The notes below the pieces were generated by a model. That model saw nothing but the letters and a program-made list of their open reading frames with translations, was not told where the DNA came from and ran no database searches. This document shows positions 23,476 through 32,528 of a DNA stretch of 64,000 bases, in pieces (position 1 is the stretch's first letter; every line of letters begins with the position of its first letter). The translations under genes were made by a program, and so were the position numbers. The stretch comes from Winogradskyella costae (GTDB taxonomy: Bacteria; Bacteroidota; Bacteroidia; Flavobacteriales; Flavobacteriaceae), in assembly GCF_013403865.1 (NCBI RefSeq), contig NZ_JABFDK010000003.1, positions 1 to 64,000 of the forward strand, written 5' to 3'.

Positions 23476-23480
23476 ATAGC

Positions 23481-24539
23481 ATGAATAAAAGCATCGTTAT
23501 CATAGGAGCAGGGCTTTCGGGCTTATATTTAGGGTATCTCCTTAAAAAAGCAGGTTTTACCATTAAAATAGTAGAAGCAAATGATCGCATTGGTGGCCGT
23601 ATTTTTACAAAGAAGACCCATGACACTTCTGTGGAATTAGGTGCCACTTGGCTTTGGAAGTATAACAAGGATTTAATGGCGTTGTGCCAAGATTTAAAGC
23701 TGACTTTATTTGAGCAAGCTATGGCTGGCGAGGCTTTGTTTGAAGCCACAGAAGCAGCTAATGTGGAACGTTTTAAGCTTCCTGCGCATCAGGAAATAAG
23801 TTATAGAATTGCAGGAGGTACGGCAGCGCTATTAGAGCAATTAGCGGCTCATTTTTCTGAAGACGAACTTCTACTGAATGCCACCGTAAATACCATTCAG
23901 GAGCAGGATAACGCCATTGAAGTTATTACGGAACATTCTACATTTATAGCTGATCGGGTGGTGTCTACAATACCGCCTCAGCTTTTAGTGCATTCTATTC
24001 ATTTTCCTGTAGCATTAGATACAGATCTTGTAGAGGTGGCTAACCACTGCCATACTTGGATGAAAGATTCTATAAAATTTGCAATCGTTTATAACACTCC
24101 CTTCTGGAAAAAGAAAGGCTTATCTGGCACTGGTTTTAGTCATGTTGGTCCGTTTACAGAAATTTACGATCATTCTGATTTTGCTAATAAAAGGTTTGCC
24201 CTCATGGGGTTTTTGAATGGGAACTTAGCTACTGAAACCAAAGCTCAAAGGGAATTGCTGGTTAAAACCCAGCTCTTAAAGTTTTTTGGAGACGCTGGCG
24301 ACAACTACTTGTCTTATGAAGAGAAGGTATGGAGTCAAGAGCCACTAACGACTACAGCAACTGATACGTATTTAACTCCGCATGCCAATAATGGTCATCC
24401 TATTTTTCAAAAGACGTATTTGAATGGTAAATTTATAGTTGCTGGTTCTGAAACGTCCCCAAGTTATGGAGGTTATATGGAAGGAGCTATTTATAGAGGG
24501 CATCAAATAGCGCTTCAATTAGAACAACAGTTTCTATAA
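23481..24539 (+). CDS. FAD-dependent amine oxidase (monoamine oxidase-like)
   Basis: 352 residues. The N-terminus has the FAD dinucleotide motif IVIIGAGLSGLYLGYLLKKAG and VEANDRIGGRIFTKK (the GGR motif of flavin amine oxidases), then ELGATWLWKYN. The C-terminal FAD-binding stretch is KFIVAGSETSPSYGGYMEGA. It lacks a signal peptide and is shorter than eukaryotic MAO. Likely reaction: oxidation of an amine or carotenoid-like substrate with FAD; relatives also include desaturases. Single-gene unit with its own promoter and terminator. Confidence 0.8.
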   Translation: MNKSIVIIGAGLSGLYLGYLLKKAGFTIKIVEANDRIGGRIFTKKTHDTSVELGATWLWKYNKDLMALCQDLKLTLFEQAMAGEALFEATEAANVERFKLPAHQEISYRIAGGTAALLEQLAAHFSEDELLLNATVNTIQEQDNAIEVITEHSTFIADRVVSTIPPQLLVHSIHFPVALDTDLVEVANHCHTWMKDSIKFAIVYNTPFWKKKGLSGTGFSHVGPFTEIYDHSDFANKRFALMGFLNGNLATETKAQRELLVKTQLLKFFGDAGDNYLSYEEKVWSQEPLTTTATDTYLTPHANNGHPIFQKTYLNGKFIVAGSETSPSYGGYMEGAIYRGHQIALQLEQQFL

Positions 24540-24544
24540 ACTAA

Positions 24545-24572
24545 AAAATCTCAAGCTTTCACTTGAGATTTT
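24545..24572 (+). terminator. Terminator for the amine oxidase gene
   Basis: Perfect stem AAAATCTCAAG/CTTGAGATTTT with a six-base loop, starting six bases after the stop codon. The symmetric A and T runs could also serve the converging gene at 24592. Confidence 0.8.
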
Positions 24573-24591
24573 AGGATATTCTTTACGCTTA

Positions 24592-24849
24592 CTATTTATC
24601 AATAGATCCTAAAACGCGTTTCATAAATCCGTTAACGGCTTCTTTTTTAGGCGTGCCTTCTTTAATCATTTTATTCACTTCAATAGCGCCGTACATATTA
24701 GAGATTAGTTCTCCAATCACGTCTAGTTCTTCATCTTTAAGTGATGGTACTTCGGTTAACGTTTCTAAAGTTTCAATAGTTTCGATGATGTAATCTTCGT
24801 CATTGTCTTCTATAAATTGCGTTAGGTGTTTTATTACAGGTAGTTTCAT
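24592..24849 (-). CDS. Small conserved protein of the Prx-Trx operon (DUF6952-like)
   Basis: 85 residues from the ATG of MKLPVIKHLTQFIE; the frame extends two codons into a repeat hairpin and is not expected to start there. It is acidic and helical (EDNDEDYIIETIETLETL, EELDVIGELISNMYGAIEVN). I recall this small family as DUF6952 next to thioredoxin and peroxiredoxin genes in flavobacteria. The role is unknown, but the constant position suggests a link with thiol peroxide defence. It lies 46 bp after the thioredoxin gene on the same strand. Confidence 0.65.
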   Translation of the reverse strand: MKLPVIKHLTQFIEDNDEDYIIETIETLETLTEVPSLKDEELDVIGELISNMYGAIEVNKMIKEGTPKKEAVNGFMKRVLGSIDK

Positions 24850-24855
24850 ATGCAT

Positions 24856-24873
24856 TTCCTGCGAAAGCAGGAA
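24856..24873. repeat. Short hairpin repeat TTCCTGC-GAAA-GCAGGAA
   Basis: A perfect 7-bp stem with a GAAA tetraloop, followed by TCT. The same sequence is a frequent intergenic repeat in Flavobacteriaceae as far as I recall. It lies in the gap between the small gene and thioredoxin and would form a stable RNA hairpin in the operon mRNA. Confidence 0.6.
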
Positions 24874-24894
24874 TCTATTAAAAGGTTAAACAAA

Positions 24895-25203
24895 TTAAGC
24901 TACTTCGTCAACAAGTTCTTTTAAAACATCGAACTTATTTGTTTGTACTTGGCTTTTAAATTCACCATTCTTAAATGTTGCAAAGGTTGGTAAATTATCT
25001 ACCGTTGCTAATTTTCTACTTTCAGGAAATTTTTCAGCATCAGCGATCACAAAAGTTGCGCCTTCGTGCTCTGTTGCCAATTTCTTAAACTTAGGTTTCA
25101 TTATTCTACAATTGCCACACCATGTTGCAGAATACTGTACGATCACTGTATCGTTACCATTGATGATCTCTTGTAGATTATCTTGATCTAATTCTTGTAT
25201 CAT
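24895..25203 (-). CDS. Thioredoxin-family protein
   Basis: 102 residues, a minimal thioredoxin fold. The active site reads ATWCGNCRIM, with Cys29 and Cys32; the cis-Pro is in NLPTFATF. Gly-Asn between the cysteines differs from the Gly-Pro of housekeeping TrxA, which usually shifts redox potential. It probably reduces the peroxiredoxin encoded 92 bp upstream on the same strand. Cytoplasmic, no signal peptide. Confidence 0.85.
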   Translation of the reverse strand: MIQELDQDNLQEIINGNDTVIVQYSATWCGNCRIMKPKFKKLATEHEGATFVIADAEKFPESRKLATVDNLPTFATFKNGEFKSQVQTNKFDVLKELVDEVA

Positions 25204-25224
25204 AATTCTTGAATTTTAAATAGA

Positions 25225-25251
25225 CCTGACAGGTGTTTGAAACCTGTCAGG
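25225..25251. repeat. Hairpin repeat CCTGACAGGT/ACCTGTCAGG
   Basis: A perfect 10-bp inverted repeat with a seven-base loop in the Prx-Trx gap. It is followed at 25261-25286 by TTGCCACGCTTTGCTCGCAA, another common interspersed repeat of the phylum. Both look like mobile intergenic repeats. They may also damp transcription between the two genes. Confidence 0.6.
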
Positions 25252-25295
25252 CTTAATTGGAATTGCCACGCTTTGCTCGCAATGACGGTAAGATT

Positions 25296-25934
25296 TTAGT
25301 GCGTTGCTAAATAAGCAGCAGTCCCTTTAGCGTTGGCTTGCATTGCTTCTTTACCTTCTTCCCAGTTTGCAGGACAAACTTCACCTTTTTCTTGTACGTG
25401 TGTTAACGCATCGATGATTCTTATGTATTCGTTAACGTTTCTACCTAATGGCATGTTGTTAACGCTTTCGTGTTGAATTGTTCCTTCTTCGTCAATGATG
25501 TATGTTGCTCTGTACGTTACGTTATCACCTTCAACTGTTACCAATCCTGTTTCTTCATCGAATTGTTCATTGAAGATATCTAAGATCCCTAAAGCTGATG
25601 CTAGGTTACGGTTAGAATCTGCTAAAATTGGGTATGTTACCCCTTCAATTCCACCATTATCCTTAGATGTGCTTAACCAAGCAAAGTGTACTTCGGCCGT
25701 GTCACAAGACGCTCCAATAACAAGTGTGTTTCTTTTTTCGAACTCACTTAAAGCGGCTTGAAAAGCGTGTAATTCTGTTGGACAAACAAAAGTGAAGTCT
25801 TTTGGATACCAGAATAACACTACTTTTTTGTTATTATTACGTGCTTCTTCTAGAACGTTCACTTTAAAAGTGTCGCCCATATCATTCATTGCGTTTACGT
25901 CTAAATCTGGAAATTTTCTTCCTACTAATGCCAT
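25296..25934 (-). CDS. Typical 2-Cys peroxiredoxin (AhpC/Prx1 type)
   Basis: 212 residues, the normal size. Peroxidatic Cys51 is in DFTFVCPTE and resolving Cys187 in GEVCPANW. The fold strands LFWYPKDF and YPILADSNRNLA are intact. It reduces hydrogen peroxide and alkyl hydroperoxides in the cytoplasm, using a thioredoxin, likely the product of the next gene. A perfect -7 box lies upstream. It heads a three-gene operon with thioredoxin and a small acidic protein. Confidence 0.92.
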   Translation of the reverse strand: MALVGRKFPDLDVNAMNDMGDTFKVNVLEEARNNNKKVVLFWYPKDFTFVCPTELHAFQAALSEFEKRNTLVIGASCDTAEVHFAWLSTSKDNGGIEGVTYPILADSNRNLASALGILDIFNEQFDEETGLVTVEGDNVTYRATYIIDEEGTIQHESVNNMPLGRNVNEYIRIIDALTHVQEKGEVCPANWEEGKEAMQANAKGTAAYLATH

Positions 25935-25972
25935 GTTTTTATAGTTTTAATTTGATTAATTATTTTGAACTA

Positions 25973-25980
25973 CAAAGATA
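25973..25980 (-). promoter_or_regulatory. -7 box for the peroxiredoxin operon
   Basis: On the minus strand TATCTTTG fits TAnnTTTG. A further 50 bp upstream are AT-rich inverted bits (AACTATAGTTTT) that could bind an OxyR-like regulator, though this is a guess. Confidence 0.5.
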
Positions 25981-26075
25981 CTTTTCATTAAGGAATTAAT
26001 ACGTTAAGCAAATTTTAATTTTTTATAAAACTATAGTTTTTTGTTATAGTAATTTTTAGTTTTAATAATTAAAAA

Positions 26076-27551
26076 CTATTTATCTCGAAGCATTTTAATT
26101 TTGAGATTTAAAGCTACAAATACTAAGGTCGTAAACGGGCTTAACCAGTTAAAAATGGCATAGCCAATGTACTCGCCGACGCCCACACCTAAAACACCAC
26201 TTTGGTAAGCACCACAGGTGTTCCAAGGAATTAGGACAGAGGTTACGGTTCCGGAATCTTCGAGCGTACGACTTAAGTTTTCGGGTGCTAAGCCTTTATC
26301 TTCATAGGCTTGCTTAAACATCTTTCCAGGGATAACAATTGCTAAATACTGATCAGAGGCAATAAGGTTTAGGCCTAAACAGCTTAACACCGTACTAGCA
26401 AATAATCCGAATATAGACGTAGCTATAGAGAGTAAAGCTTTTGTGATTCGCGAAAGCGCACCGATACCATCCATAATACCCCCAAAAATCATGGCACATA
26501 CAATTAAGTAGATAGTCCAAAGCATACCATTCATTCCACCAGCAGAGAAGAGATCATTTAATTTTTCGTTGTCTGTAACAATAGACGTATCTGTAAGAAT
26601 TGAATTTACAATAGCCGAAAATTTAGAATCGGATAGCCCTTCTAAAATGGGACCTTGAAATACAAAAGCGAATATAATAGCTAACCCAATCCCTGACGCC
26701 AAAGCGACTAATGGTTTCGTTTTTAATAGAATTAATGCCACTACAGCAACCGGCACTAAAAATAACCATGGAGAGATATTAAAGGTGCTATCTATTGATG
26801 CTAGGAGATTACTGATATCTGCGTTTCCGGTGGTATCGATATTAAAACTAATAATTCCGAAAACAATTAAGGTGATTATAATTGTAGGAACCGTAGTGAT
26901 GGTCATATATTTAATATGTGTAAACAAATCTGTACCCGCCATAGCAGGTGCTAAATTGGTGGTATCACTTAAAGGCGACATTTTATCTCCAAAATAGGCT
27001 CCAGAAATAACGGCTCCGGCAATCATCCCAGGATTAATGCCTAGAGCGGTTCCGATACCCACTAAAGCAATACCAACGGTAGCCGAGGTGGTCCAAGAAC
27101 TGCCTGTTGCGATTGAGATGACCGCTGCAATAATAACAGAAGCTGGTAGGAATATTTCGGGACTTAAGACTTGTAAGCCATAGTAGACCATTGCAGGAAT
27201 GACACCACTGACGAGCCACGTGCCTGCTAAGGCTCCGACTAAAAATAGAATCATGATCGGCACAAAAACACTTCTTAGATTCTCCCATACTTCTTTTAGC
27301 ATGGTTTTAAAGGTGACCTTGTTAAAAAGCCCAACCACAGCGGCAACGGCGCCACCTATGACTAAAATTATTTGATTGGTATACCCTCCAAACCATTCTT
27401 GGTCTTCCACTAAAAAGATGTTGTAGGCTAACATTGCCATTAGAATTACAACAGGTATAAGTGCTTCAAAAAAACTAAGTTCTTTATTGTCTATAATTAC
27501 TTGATCTTCTGTTTTAATTTCACTTAGATTGTCGTTTTCTTGCATTTTCAT
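26076..27551 (-). CDS. Na+/H+ antiporter, NhaC family
   Basis: 491 residues with about 11-12 membrane helices. NhaC features include WLVSGVIPAMVYYGL, the Gly/Ser/Thr-rich ATGSSWTTSATVGIAL, YFGDKMSPLSDTTNLAPA with acidic residues in a broken helix, and the C-terminal LEDSGTVTSVLIPWNTCGAYQ. Family members exchange sodium for protons, or carry malate/lactate with sodium; the exact substrate is not certain. Inner membrane. The gene stands alone between the Prx operon and the methionine gamma-lyase gene, with 140 bp on each side. Confidence 0.85.
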   Translation of the reverse strand: MKMQENDNLSEIKTEDQVIIDNKELSFFEALIPVVILMAMLAYNIFLVEDQEWFGGYTNQIILVIGGAVAAVVGLFNKVTFKTMLKEVWENLRSVFVPIMILFLVGALAGTWLVSGVIPAMVYYGLQVLSPEIFLPASVIIAAVISIATGSSWTTSATVGIALVGIGTALGINPGMIAGAVISGAYFGDKMSPLSDTTNLAPAMAGTDLFTHIKYMTITTVPTIIITLIVFGIISFNIDTTGNADISNLLASIDSTFNISPWLFLVPVAVVALILLKTKPLVALASGIGLAIIFAFVFQGPILEGLSDSKFSAIVNSILTDTSIVTDNEKLNDLFSAGGMNGMLWTIYLIVCAMIFGGIMDGIGALSRITKALLSIATSIFGLFASTVLSCLGLNLIASDQYLAIVIPGKMFKQAYEDKGLAPENLSRTLEDSGTVTSVLIPWNTCGAYQSGVLGVGVGEYIGYAIFNWLSPFTTLVFVALNLKIKMLRDK

Positions 27552-27625
27552 TCAGTTTAGTGTTGTAATGTTACGATTTTGTTAAGCCATTTGCAAATGG
27601 AAAATAAATCATAGAATGGGATGCA

Positions 27626-27670
27626 AAAAAAAGGTTAGACGCTTATTTATATTTAAGCATCTAACCTTTA
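27626..27670 (-). terminator. Terminator for the methionine gamma-lyase-like gene
   Basis: Stem AAAGGTTAGACGCTTA paired with TAAGCATCTAACCTTT (one mismatch), flanked by an A-run on the left that gives U on the minus-strand transcript. It lies 23 bp beyond the stop at 27693. Confidence 0.8.
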
Positions 27671-27692
27671 ATTATATAGCTGTTATTTTAAT

Positions 27693-28892
27693 TTAAAGAA
27701 TATGTAATTCTTTCATACAGGCTTTCATAGTATTATAAGTCCGTTCAATATCGGCATCTAATCCGATAGAAAATCGAATTAAACCATCGCTTAAGCCCAT
27801 GGCGTCTTGTTCATCTTCAGGGATTTCTGAAGAGGTAGAGCTTCCAGGTGCGCTAAATAAGGTTTTGTAGAAGCCTAAACTCACGGCTAAATAGCCTAGG
27901 TTACGTTCTTGCATTAATTCCATTAAGGCATTGGCTTTGTCTAAAGAACCCACATCAATCGTCATCATACCACCAAATCCGTATTTCTCATTCATCATAG
28001 ATTTAAATAACTCATGCGATGGGTGAGAGGCTAGACCAGGATATACCGTTTTTAAACCATCATTTTCAAACCGCTCTGCTAAATACGTGGCATTATAGCT
28101 GTGTTGCATCATTCTAATATGTAAGGTTCTCAGATTTTTTAAAACCGAAGCCGAACGCAAGCTGTCCATTGTAGAACCCAATAGCATGGCAGCACCGCTA
28201 TTAACGTTTCGTAGGTCGTCTATGAGTTCTTGTGTGCCACAAACCACTCCGCCAACCGTGTCTGACGAGCCATTAATAAATTTGGTTAAACTATGTACTA
28301 CAATATCAGCACCTAGATTAATTGGTGAAATAGATAAAGGAGAAAAGGTGTTATCTACTATGAGTTTTAAATTATGCTTTTTAGCGATTGCAGCTAAACC
28401 TTTAATGTCAGCAACTTCTAATAACGGATTACTAACCGATTCGCAATACAATACTTTAGTATTAGGAGTAATTGCTGCTTCAACACTATCTAATTTAGTG
28501 ATGTCTACAAAGGTGGTGGTAATGCCTAAACGTGGAGTAAAGTTTTTTAAGAAGGCATATGTCCCTCCGTAAATGGTTCTGCTACTTACTACGTGGTCAC
28601 CAGCATCGCAAAGTTGTAATAACACAGGAGTAATAGCTCCCATGCCAGAGGCTGTAACTGTTGCGGTTTCGGTACCTTCCATAGCGGCTAAAGCTTCACC
28701 TAAGTATAGATTAGATGGAGAGGAATGCCGTGAGTATAAGTAACAACCATCTGCATTGCCTTCAAAAGTATCGAACATGGTTTTTGCCGATAAAAACGTA
28801 TAGGTTGATGAATCTGAAATGGATGGATTAACACCACCGAATTCTCCGAAGTATTGTAAGTCTTGTATATTGTTTGCTGGTTTAAAAGTCAT
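27693..28892 (-). CDS. Methionine gamma-lyase-like PLP enzyme
   Basis: 399 residues of the Cys/Met metabolism PLP family. Schiff-base Lys204 is in VHSLTKFINGSSD, with cofactor Asp in LIVDNTFSPL; YSRHSSPSNLYL and TASGMGAI are also conserved. The SSTYTF opening and lack of the extended CGS active-site loop favour methionine gamma-lyase, giving methanethiol, ammonia and 2-oxobutyrate, over cystathionine gamma-synthase. An Lrp-type regulator gene is divergent across a 255-bp gap, a usual arrangement for amino-acid catabolism. An MddA-like methanethiol methyltransferase is encoded at 6432-7163. Confidence 0.75.
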   Translation of the reverse strand: MTFKPANNIQDLQYFGEFGGVNPSISDSSTYTFLSAKTMFDTFEGNADGCYLYSRHSSPSNLYLGEALAAMEGTETATVTASGMGAITPVLLQLCDAGDHVVSSRTIYGGTYAFLKNFTPRLGITTTFVDITKLDSVEAAITPNTKVLYCESVSNPLLEVADIKGLAAIAKKHNLKLIVDNTFSPLSISPINLGADIVVHSLTKFINGSSDTVGGVVCGTQELIDDLRNVNSGAAMLLGSTMDSLRSASVLKNLRTLHIRMMQHSYNATYLAERFENDGLKTVYPGLASHPSHELFKSMMNEKYGFGGMMTIDVGSLDKANALMELMQERNLGYLAVSLGFYKTLFSAPGSSTSSEIPEDEQDAMGLSDGLIRFSIGLDADIERTYNTMKACMKELHIL

Positions 28893-29147
28893 GTGTTTAT
28901 TTTTATTGTTTTTTAATGGTCATGTGCAGTTCGCTATTGACCATCTCTTTTAGGCGATAAGATTTCGAATAAGCTCGTGACATAGTTGTGTGATTTAAGT
29001 ATTAATTAATTCAAAATTCGCTATTAACAGATTATTAATCAATAGGTGAGTATATATATAGTTGAATAATCTATATTTATTAATTATAGTAGTTTTATTA
29101 TAATTAAATTTGAGTTTTATATAATTATTTCCGAAAAAATAACACGT

Positions 29148-29606
29148 ATGACTTTTGATGCCACTGACAGAAAATTACTTCATTTACTACAAACAGATAG
29201 TAAGCAAACCAATAAGGCTCTATCGCACCAATTAAATTTGTCTGTGACAGCGGTCTATGAGCGTATTAGAAAACTTGAAAAGAGCGGTATCGTAAAGCAG
29301 TATGTGGCTTTGGTAGATAAAACTAAAGTAGAAAAGGATTTTGTGGCCTTTTGCCATGTGAAATTGGTACAGCATTCACAAGATTATGTGGTGATGTTTG
29401 AGCGCGAAGTGAAACAGCTCAATGAGGTTTTAGAATGCTACCATCTCAGTGGCGATTATGATTATCTACTTAAAGTACTTGTGAAAGACATGAAAGCGTT
29501 TAGGGAATTTATGGTCGAAAAATTAACTAAAATCAATCATATTGGCAGTACACATAGTATGTTTATGATTAATGAAGTAAAGCACACCACAGCGATTACA
29601 CTATAA
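29148..29606 (+). CDS. Lrp/AsnC-family regulator
   Basis: 152 residues: an N-terminal HTH (DRKLLHLLQTDSKQTNKALS, NLSVTAVYERIRKLEKSGIV) and a C-terminal RAM domain (DFVAFCHVKLV, CYHLSGDYDYLLKVLVKDM) that binds amino acids. Divergent from the methionine gamma-lyase-like gene, it probably senses a substrate such as methionine or leucine and controls that gene. The intergenic DNA is very AT-rich with several TTAATTAATT-like blocks that could be the operators. Confidence 0.88.
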   Translation: MTFDATDRKLLHLLQTDSKQTNKALSHQLNLSVTAVYERIRKLEKSGIVKQYVALVDKTKVEKDFVAFCHVKLVQHSQDYVVMFEREVKQLNEVLECYHLSGDYDYLLKVLVKDMKAFREFMVEKLTKINHIGSTHSMFMINEVKHTTAITL

Positions 29607-29781
29607 CCATTATGGTGATTTAGTTTTATTATAATTTACTGATTTTGAGTCTTTTGTTTTTTTGATTTGAACGTGTTGTTGAGGTTTTAATGTATTCCTA
29701 ATCTTTTGGTTAAGTGCGGTGCGCTGGTTTTTATTAGAGCTTAAAAAGCTAGTGCTGCGATAAATTTCCTAATTTTACGTT

Positions 29782-30552
29782 ATGAGATATACTGAAATTA
29801 AGGATTTATATAAGTTTATATTTAAATCCTACGATAAGCCATTTCTAAAAGAGCATATCGCAAAGTTTATAGAGCTCGATGATTATTTACCCTATAGTTC
29901 TACTTTTTTTTGTGTTACGAACACGCAAGATTTAACTTTTGAATATATAAGTAAAAACTTCACCACATGTTTAGGTCTCGATGCCAATGATTTTAAGACT
30001 CACGGTATGCGTTACTTGTGGAATAGAATTCATCCAGACGATATTGATGCTTGGTTAAGCTCCTTAAATTCTTTAATGGAGTTTACGTTGAATGAGATTC
30101 CTGAAAACAAACGAAAAGATGCTAATTACACTTGGAATTTTAGGCTTAAAAATAATGAGGATGTTTATGTTAATATTATTCAGAACACCACTCCTTTAGT
30201 ATTTGATTCTGATGGTAAGCCTATAATAGGATTAGCTCATTACACGGTTTTAGATTCTAACATAAAAATGGAAATCACGGCGTCCGCAAAATTGCTAAAT
30301 TCTAATAAAGAATACGAAACCTTGTTTTTTAATAACTTTTCTCAAAAATTATTGAATGACGGCATAAGTAACCGTGAGCGCGATGTTATTAGATTGCTGG
30401 TTTTAAGTAAATCGAGCAAAGAGATTTCAAAACTGCTAAACATTAGTTCTCATACCGTAGATACGCACCGAAGAAATATTTTGAAAAAACTTAACATTTC
30501 ATCTACAGGAGAACTGATTGGTATGTTAAAAATGAATCAGCATTGGTTATAA
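29782..30552 (+). CDS. PAS-domain LuxR-family regulator
   Basis: 256 residues. The first 170 residues include a PAS fold (TFEYISKNFTTCLGLDANDF, YLWNRIHPDDID, YTWNFRLKNNEDVYVNIIQN). The C-terminal 65 residues are a LuxR-type HTH: ISNRERDVIRLLVLSKSSKE and ISSHTVDTHRRNILKKLNI. There is no receiver domain, so it is a one-component sensor; the ligand is unknown. The upstream box TAATTTTA almost fits the -7 consensus. Confidence 0.85.
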   Translation: MRYTEIKDLYKFIFKSYDKPFLKEHIAKFIELDDYLPYSSTFFCVTNTQDLTFEYISKNFTTCLGLDANDFKTHGMRYLWNRIHPDDIDAWLSSLNSLMEFTLNEIPENKRKDANYTWNFRLKNNEDVYVNIIQNTTPLVFDSDGKPIIGLAHYTVLDSNIKMEITASAKLLNSNKEYETLFFNNFSQKLLNDGISNRERDVIRLLVLSKSSKEISKLLNISSHTVDTHRRNILKKLNISSTGELIGMLKMNQHWL

Positions 30553-30626
30553 AAGTATAAAAATACTCAAATTGAGTATTGCGAATGAATATTATAAAGT
30601 GCAACTTTGAAGCACTATTATATACT

Positions 30627-30700
30627 AGGGGGAAAATAGGTCCATTCTTAAGATTATTGTCATTAATCGAAAGTTTGGACTATTTTTTTTCCTAACCCCT
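30627..30700 (+). terminator. Imperfect long hairpin after the PAS-LuxR gene
   Basis: AGGGGGAAAATAGGTCCA on the left can pair with TGGACTATTTT and CCTAACCCCT on the right around a 30-base AT-rich loop. It lies 75 bp after the stop. The size is unusual for a simple terminator; it might be an interspersed repeat. Confidence 0.4.
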
Positions 30701-30839
30701 GAGTTCTCTTCATAAATTATAGACATTAGCGTTCTTTTTATATATAAATAAAATGAGAAGCAACCTTTCTTCATATTTTTACGTCTTTATGAATATGGGC
30801 TATACTTCAACGATTCACATTTTATATCGAACAACTAAC

Positions 30840-32447
30840 ATGAGGAAGACACTATTAATTACACTTTTAATTACATTACTATTAGCATCTTGTGCTAGTG
30901 TTGACAAACATAACTTACAAATCTCAAAACTACATTCTGTTGAAGACTTGCATGACGATATAGATGACGTCTATGACCAATTACAACGGCACCATCCGCA
31001 CTTGTATCAGTTTACCTCTAGGGCTGTGCTCGATTTTAAGTTTGATAGTTTAAAGCACGCCATTGACACCCCTTTAGATAGTCGTACGTTCTATAAGCAG
31101 CTCGCTGCGGTTACCAAACACATTGGGCAAGGTCACATGTCTTTGTCTCCCCCAAGTCAACGATTCAGTAGAAAAGAAAGAAAAGCGTTGCGTAAAACCA
31201 AGTTTGATATCAATAATTTAGATTTTGAATATTTAGATGATACCCTTTTTATTTCCAATGCAAGAGGAGTAGATTCCATTTTAATTAATGCCGAAGTTTT
31301 AAAGATTGAAGATGAAACCCCTCAGGATTTAATTAAAAAATATAGTAAAATTATAGCTTCTGACGGATATAATACTACGTTTCATAATAGAGTTGCTGGT
31401 CATCGCTTTATGAGTTATTATGTAAATGATAAAGGGCGTTTTGATAGTCTTAAGTTAACGCTAAGGAATTCTGATTCCACTTTTGTGAAGCATTATAAAC
31501 GCGTTTTAAAAGTAGATACCACCGCTATAAAAAAAGATTCTATAAAATCTGATTCTGTTAAAGTTGAAAAACCGAAAGCCATAAAATTGACGAAAGCTGA
31601 ACGGAAAGCTAAAAATAAAGCCAATAAAGCCAAACGAAAATACAATCGTAATTATGGTTATATCGCATCGCGCCAAGAATATACACGAAATTTAAATTTT
31701 GTAGGAGAGGATAGTTTAGTGGGGTTATTAAAAATAAGAGGATTCTCAAACGGTAACTATAAAGATTTTTATGATGACAGTTTTAAAACATTAGACTCCC
31801 TTAAAACAGATGTGCTTATTATCGATTTAAGAAACAACTTTGGTGGGCGCTTAAATGAAATTACCTATTTATATTCGTATCTCACTGATGAAAATTTCAC
31901 TATGATCAATCCTAGTGAGGTGAATACTCGGTTTCCACTTCTAAAGAGTGTGATGAGTAACACCACTCCAAACGTAGCGAAAGTATTTGCTGGTATAATG
32001 TCTCCTGTGTTTTTTACGTTAGATCTTATTAAAACAAAAAAGAAAGATGATAAGCTATACTATAAATTTAAGTCGGCAAAGGAAAAAGTACCAAAGCCTC
32101 TTAATTTTAAAGGTGAAATTTATGTCTTAATTAATGGTAATTCTTTTTCGGCATCATCTTTATTGTCTACAAAATTACAAGGAGATGAACGGGCGACTTT
32201 TGTAGGAGAAGAAACAGGCGGAGCTTATAACGGTACCGTTGCAGGGTTTTATAAAGTGTACGAAATGCCCAATACTAAAGTACGCGCTAGAATAGGACTT
32301 GCGCATATCGATGCGCCTCATAAAACAACACCAGATGGCTATGGTGTAAAGCCAGATGTAGAGTTATTACCAAGTTATAAGGATCGCTTACAATCTGTTG
32401 ATCCGGAGTTAGAATGGATTTTAGAAGATATAGCGCAAAAGCCTTAA
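30840..32447 (+). CDS. S41-family C-terminal processing protease, lipoprotein
   Basis: About 535 residues from the ATG of MRKTLLITLL; the longer frame begins 29 codons earlier but only the internal start gives a signal peptide (LLASCASVD, Cys18). The S41 protease core lies in the C-terminal half: LIIDLRNNFGGRLNEITYL, then YVLINGNSFSASSLLSTKLQ with the nucleophile Ser, then FVGEETGGAYNGTVAG. A Lys-rich insertion (KAERKAKNKANKAKRKYNRN) lies before the core. It probably acts as a periplasmic peptidase on an envelope protein; the target is unknown. Confidence 0.8.
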   Translation: MRKTLLITLLITLLLASCASVDKHNLQISKLHSVEDLHDDIDDVYDQLQRHHPHLYQFTSRAVLDFKFDSLKHAIDTPLDSRTFYKQLAAVTKHIGQGHMSLSPPSQRFSRKERKALRKTKFDINNLDFEYLDDTLFISNARGVDSILINAEVLKIEDETPQDLIKKYSKIIASDGYNTTFHNRVAGHRFMSYYVNDKGRFDSLKLTLRNSDSTFVKHYKRVLKVDTTAIKKDSIKSDSVKVEKPKAIKLTKAERKAKNKANKAKRKYNRNYGYIASRQEYTRNLNFVGEDSLVGLLKIRGFSNGNYKDFYDDSFKTLDSLKTDVLIIDLRNNFGGRLNEITYLYSYLTDENFTMINPSEVNTRFPLLKSVMSNTTPNVAKVFAGIMSPVFFTLDLIKTKKKDDKLYYKFKSAKEKVPKPLNFKGEIYVLINGNSFSASSLLSTKLQGDERATFVGEETGGAYNGTVAGFYKVYEMPNTKVRARIGLAHIDAPHKTTPDGYGVKPDVELLPSYKDRLQSVDPELEWILEDIAQKP

Positions 32448-32500
32448 ATTGTTGATGTCAATAATGGGTTTTAAAATTCGTAAATAAGTAATCTAAATTG

Positions 32501-32508
32501 TACTTTTG
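32501..32508 (+). promoter_or_regulatory. -7 box upstream of the beta-barrel gene
   Basis: TACTTTTG fits TAnnTTTG. The box lies 20 bp before the ATG at 32529 and inside the longer frame, so it supports the internal start. The -33 TTG is not clear. Confidence 0.4.
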
Positions 32509-32528
32509 TAGCTTATTTGTTTAATTGC

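Larger units (their letters stand above)
22989..23480. other. Intergenic region with tandem and REP-like repeats
   Basis: 492 bp without a credible gene. Its main content is the 116-bp tandem duplication described separately, plus the promoter of the amine oxidase gene at its right end. The phrase TTTCGACTGCGCTCAACC occurs, a short interspersed repeat type that I recognise from many Bacteroidota genomes. Confidence 0.5.
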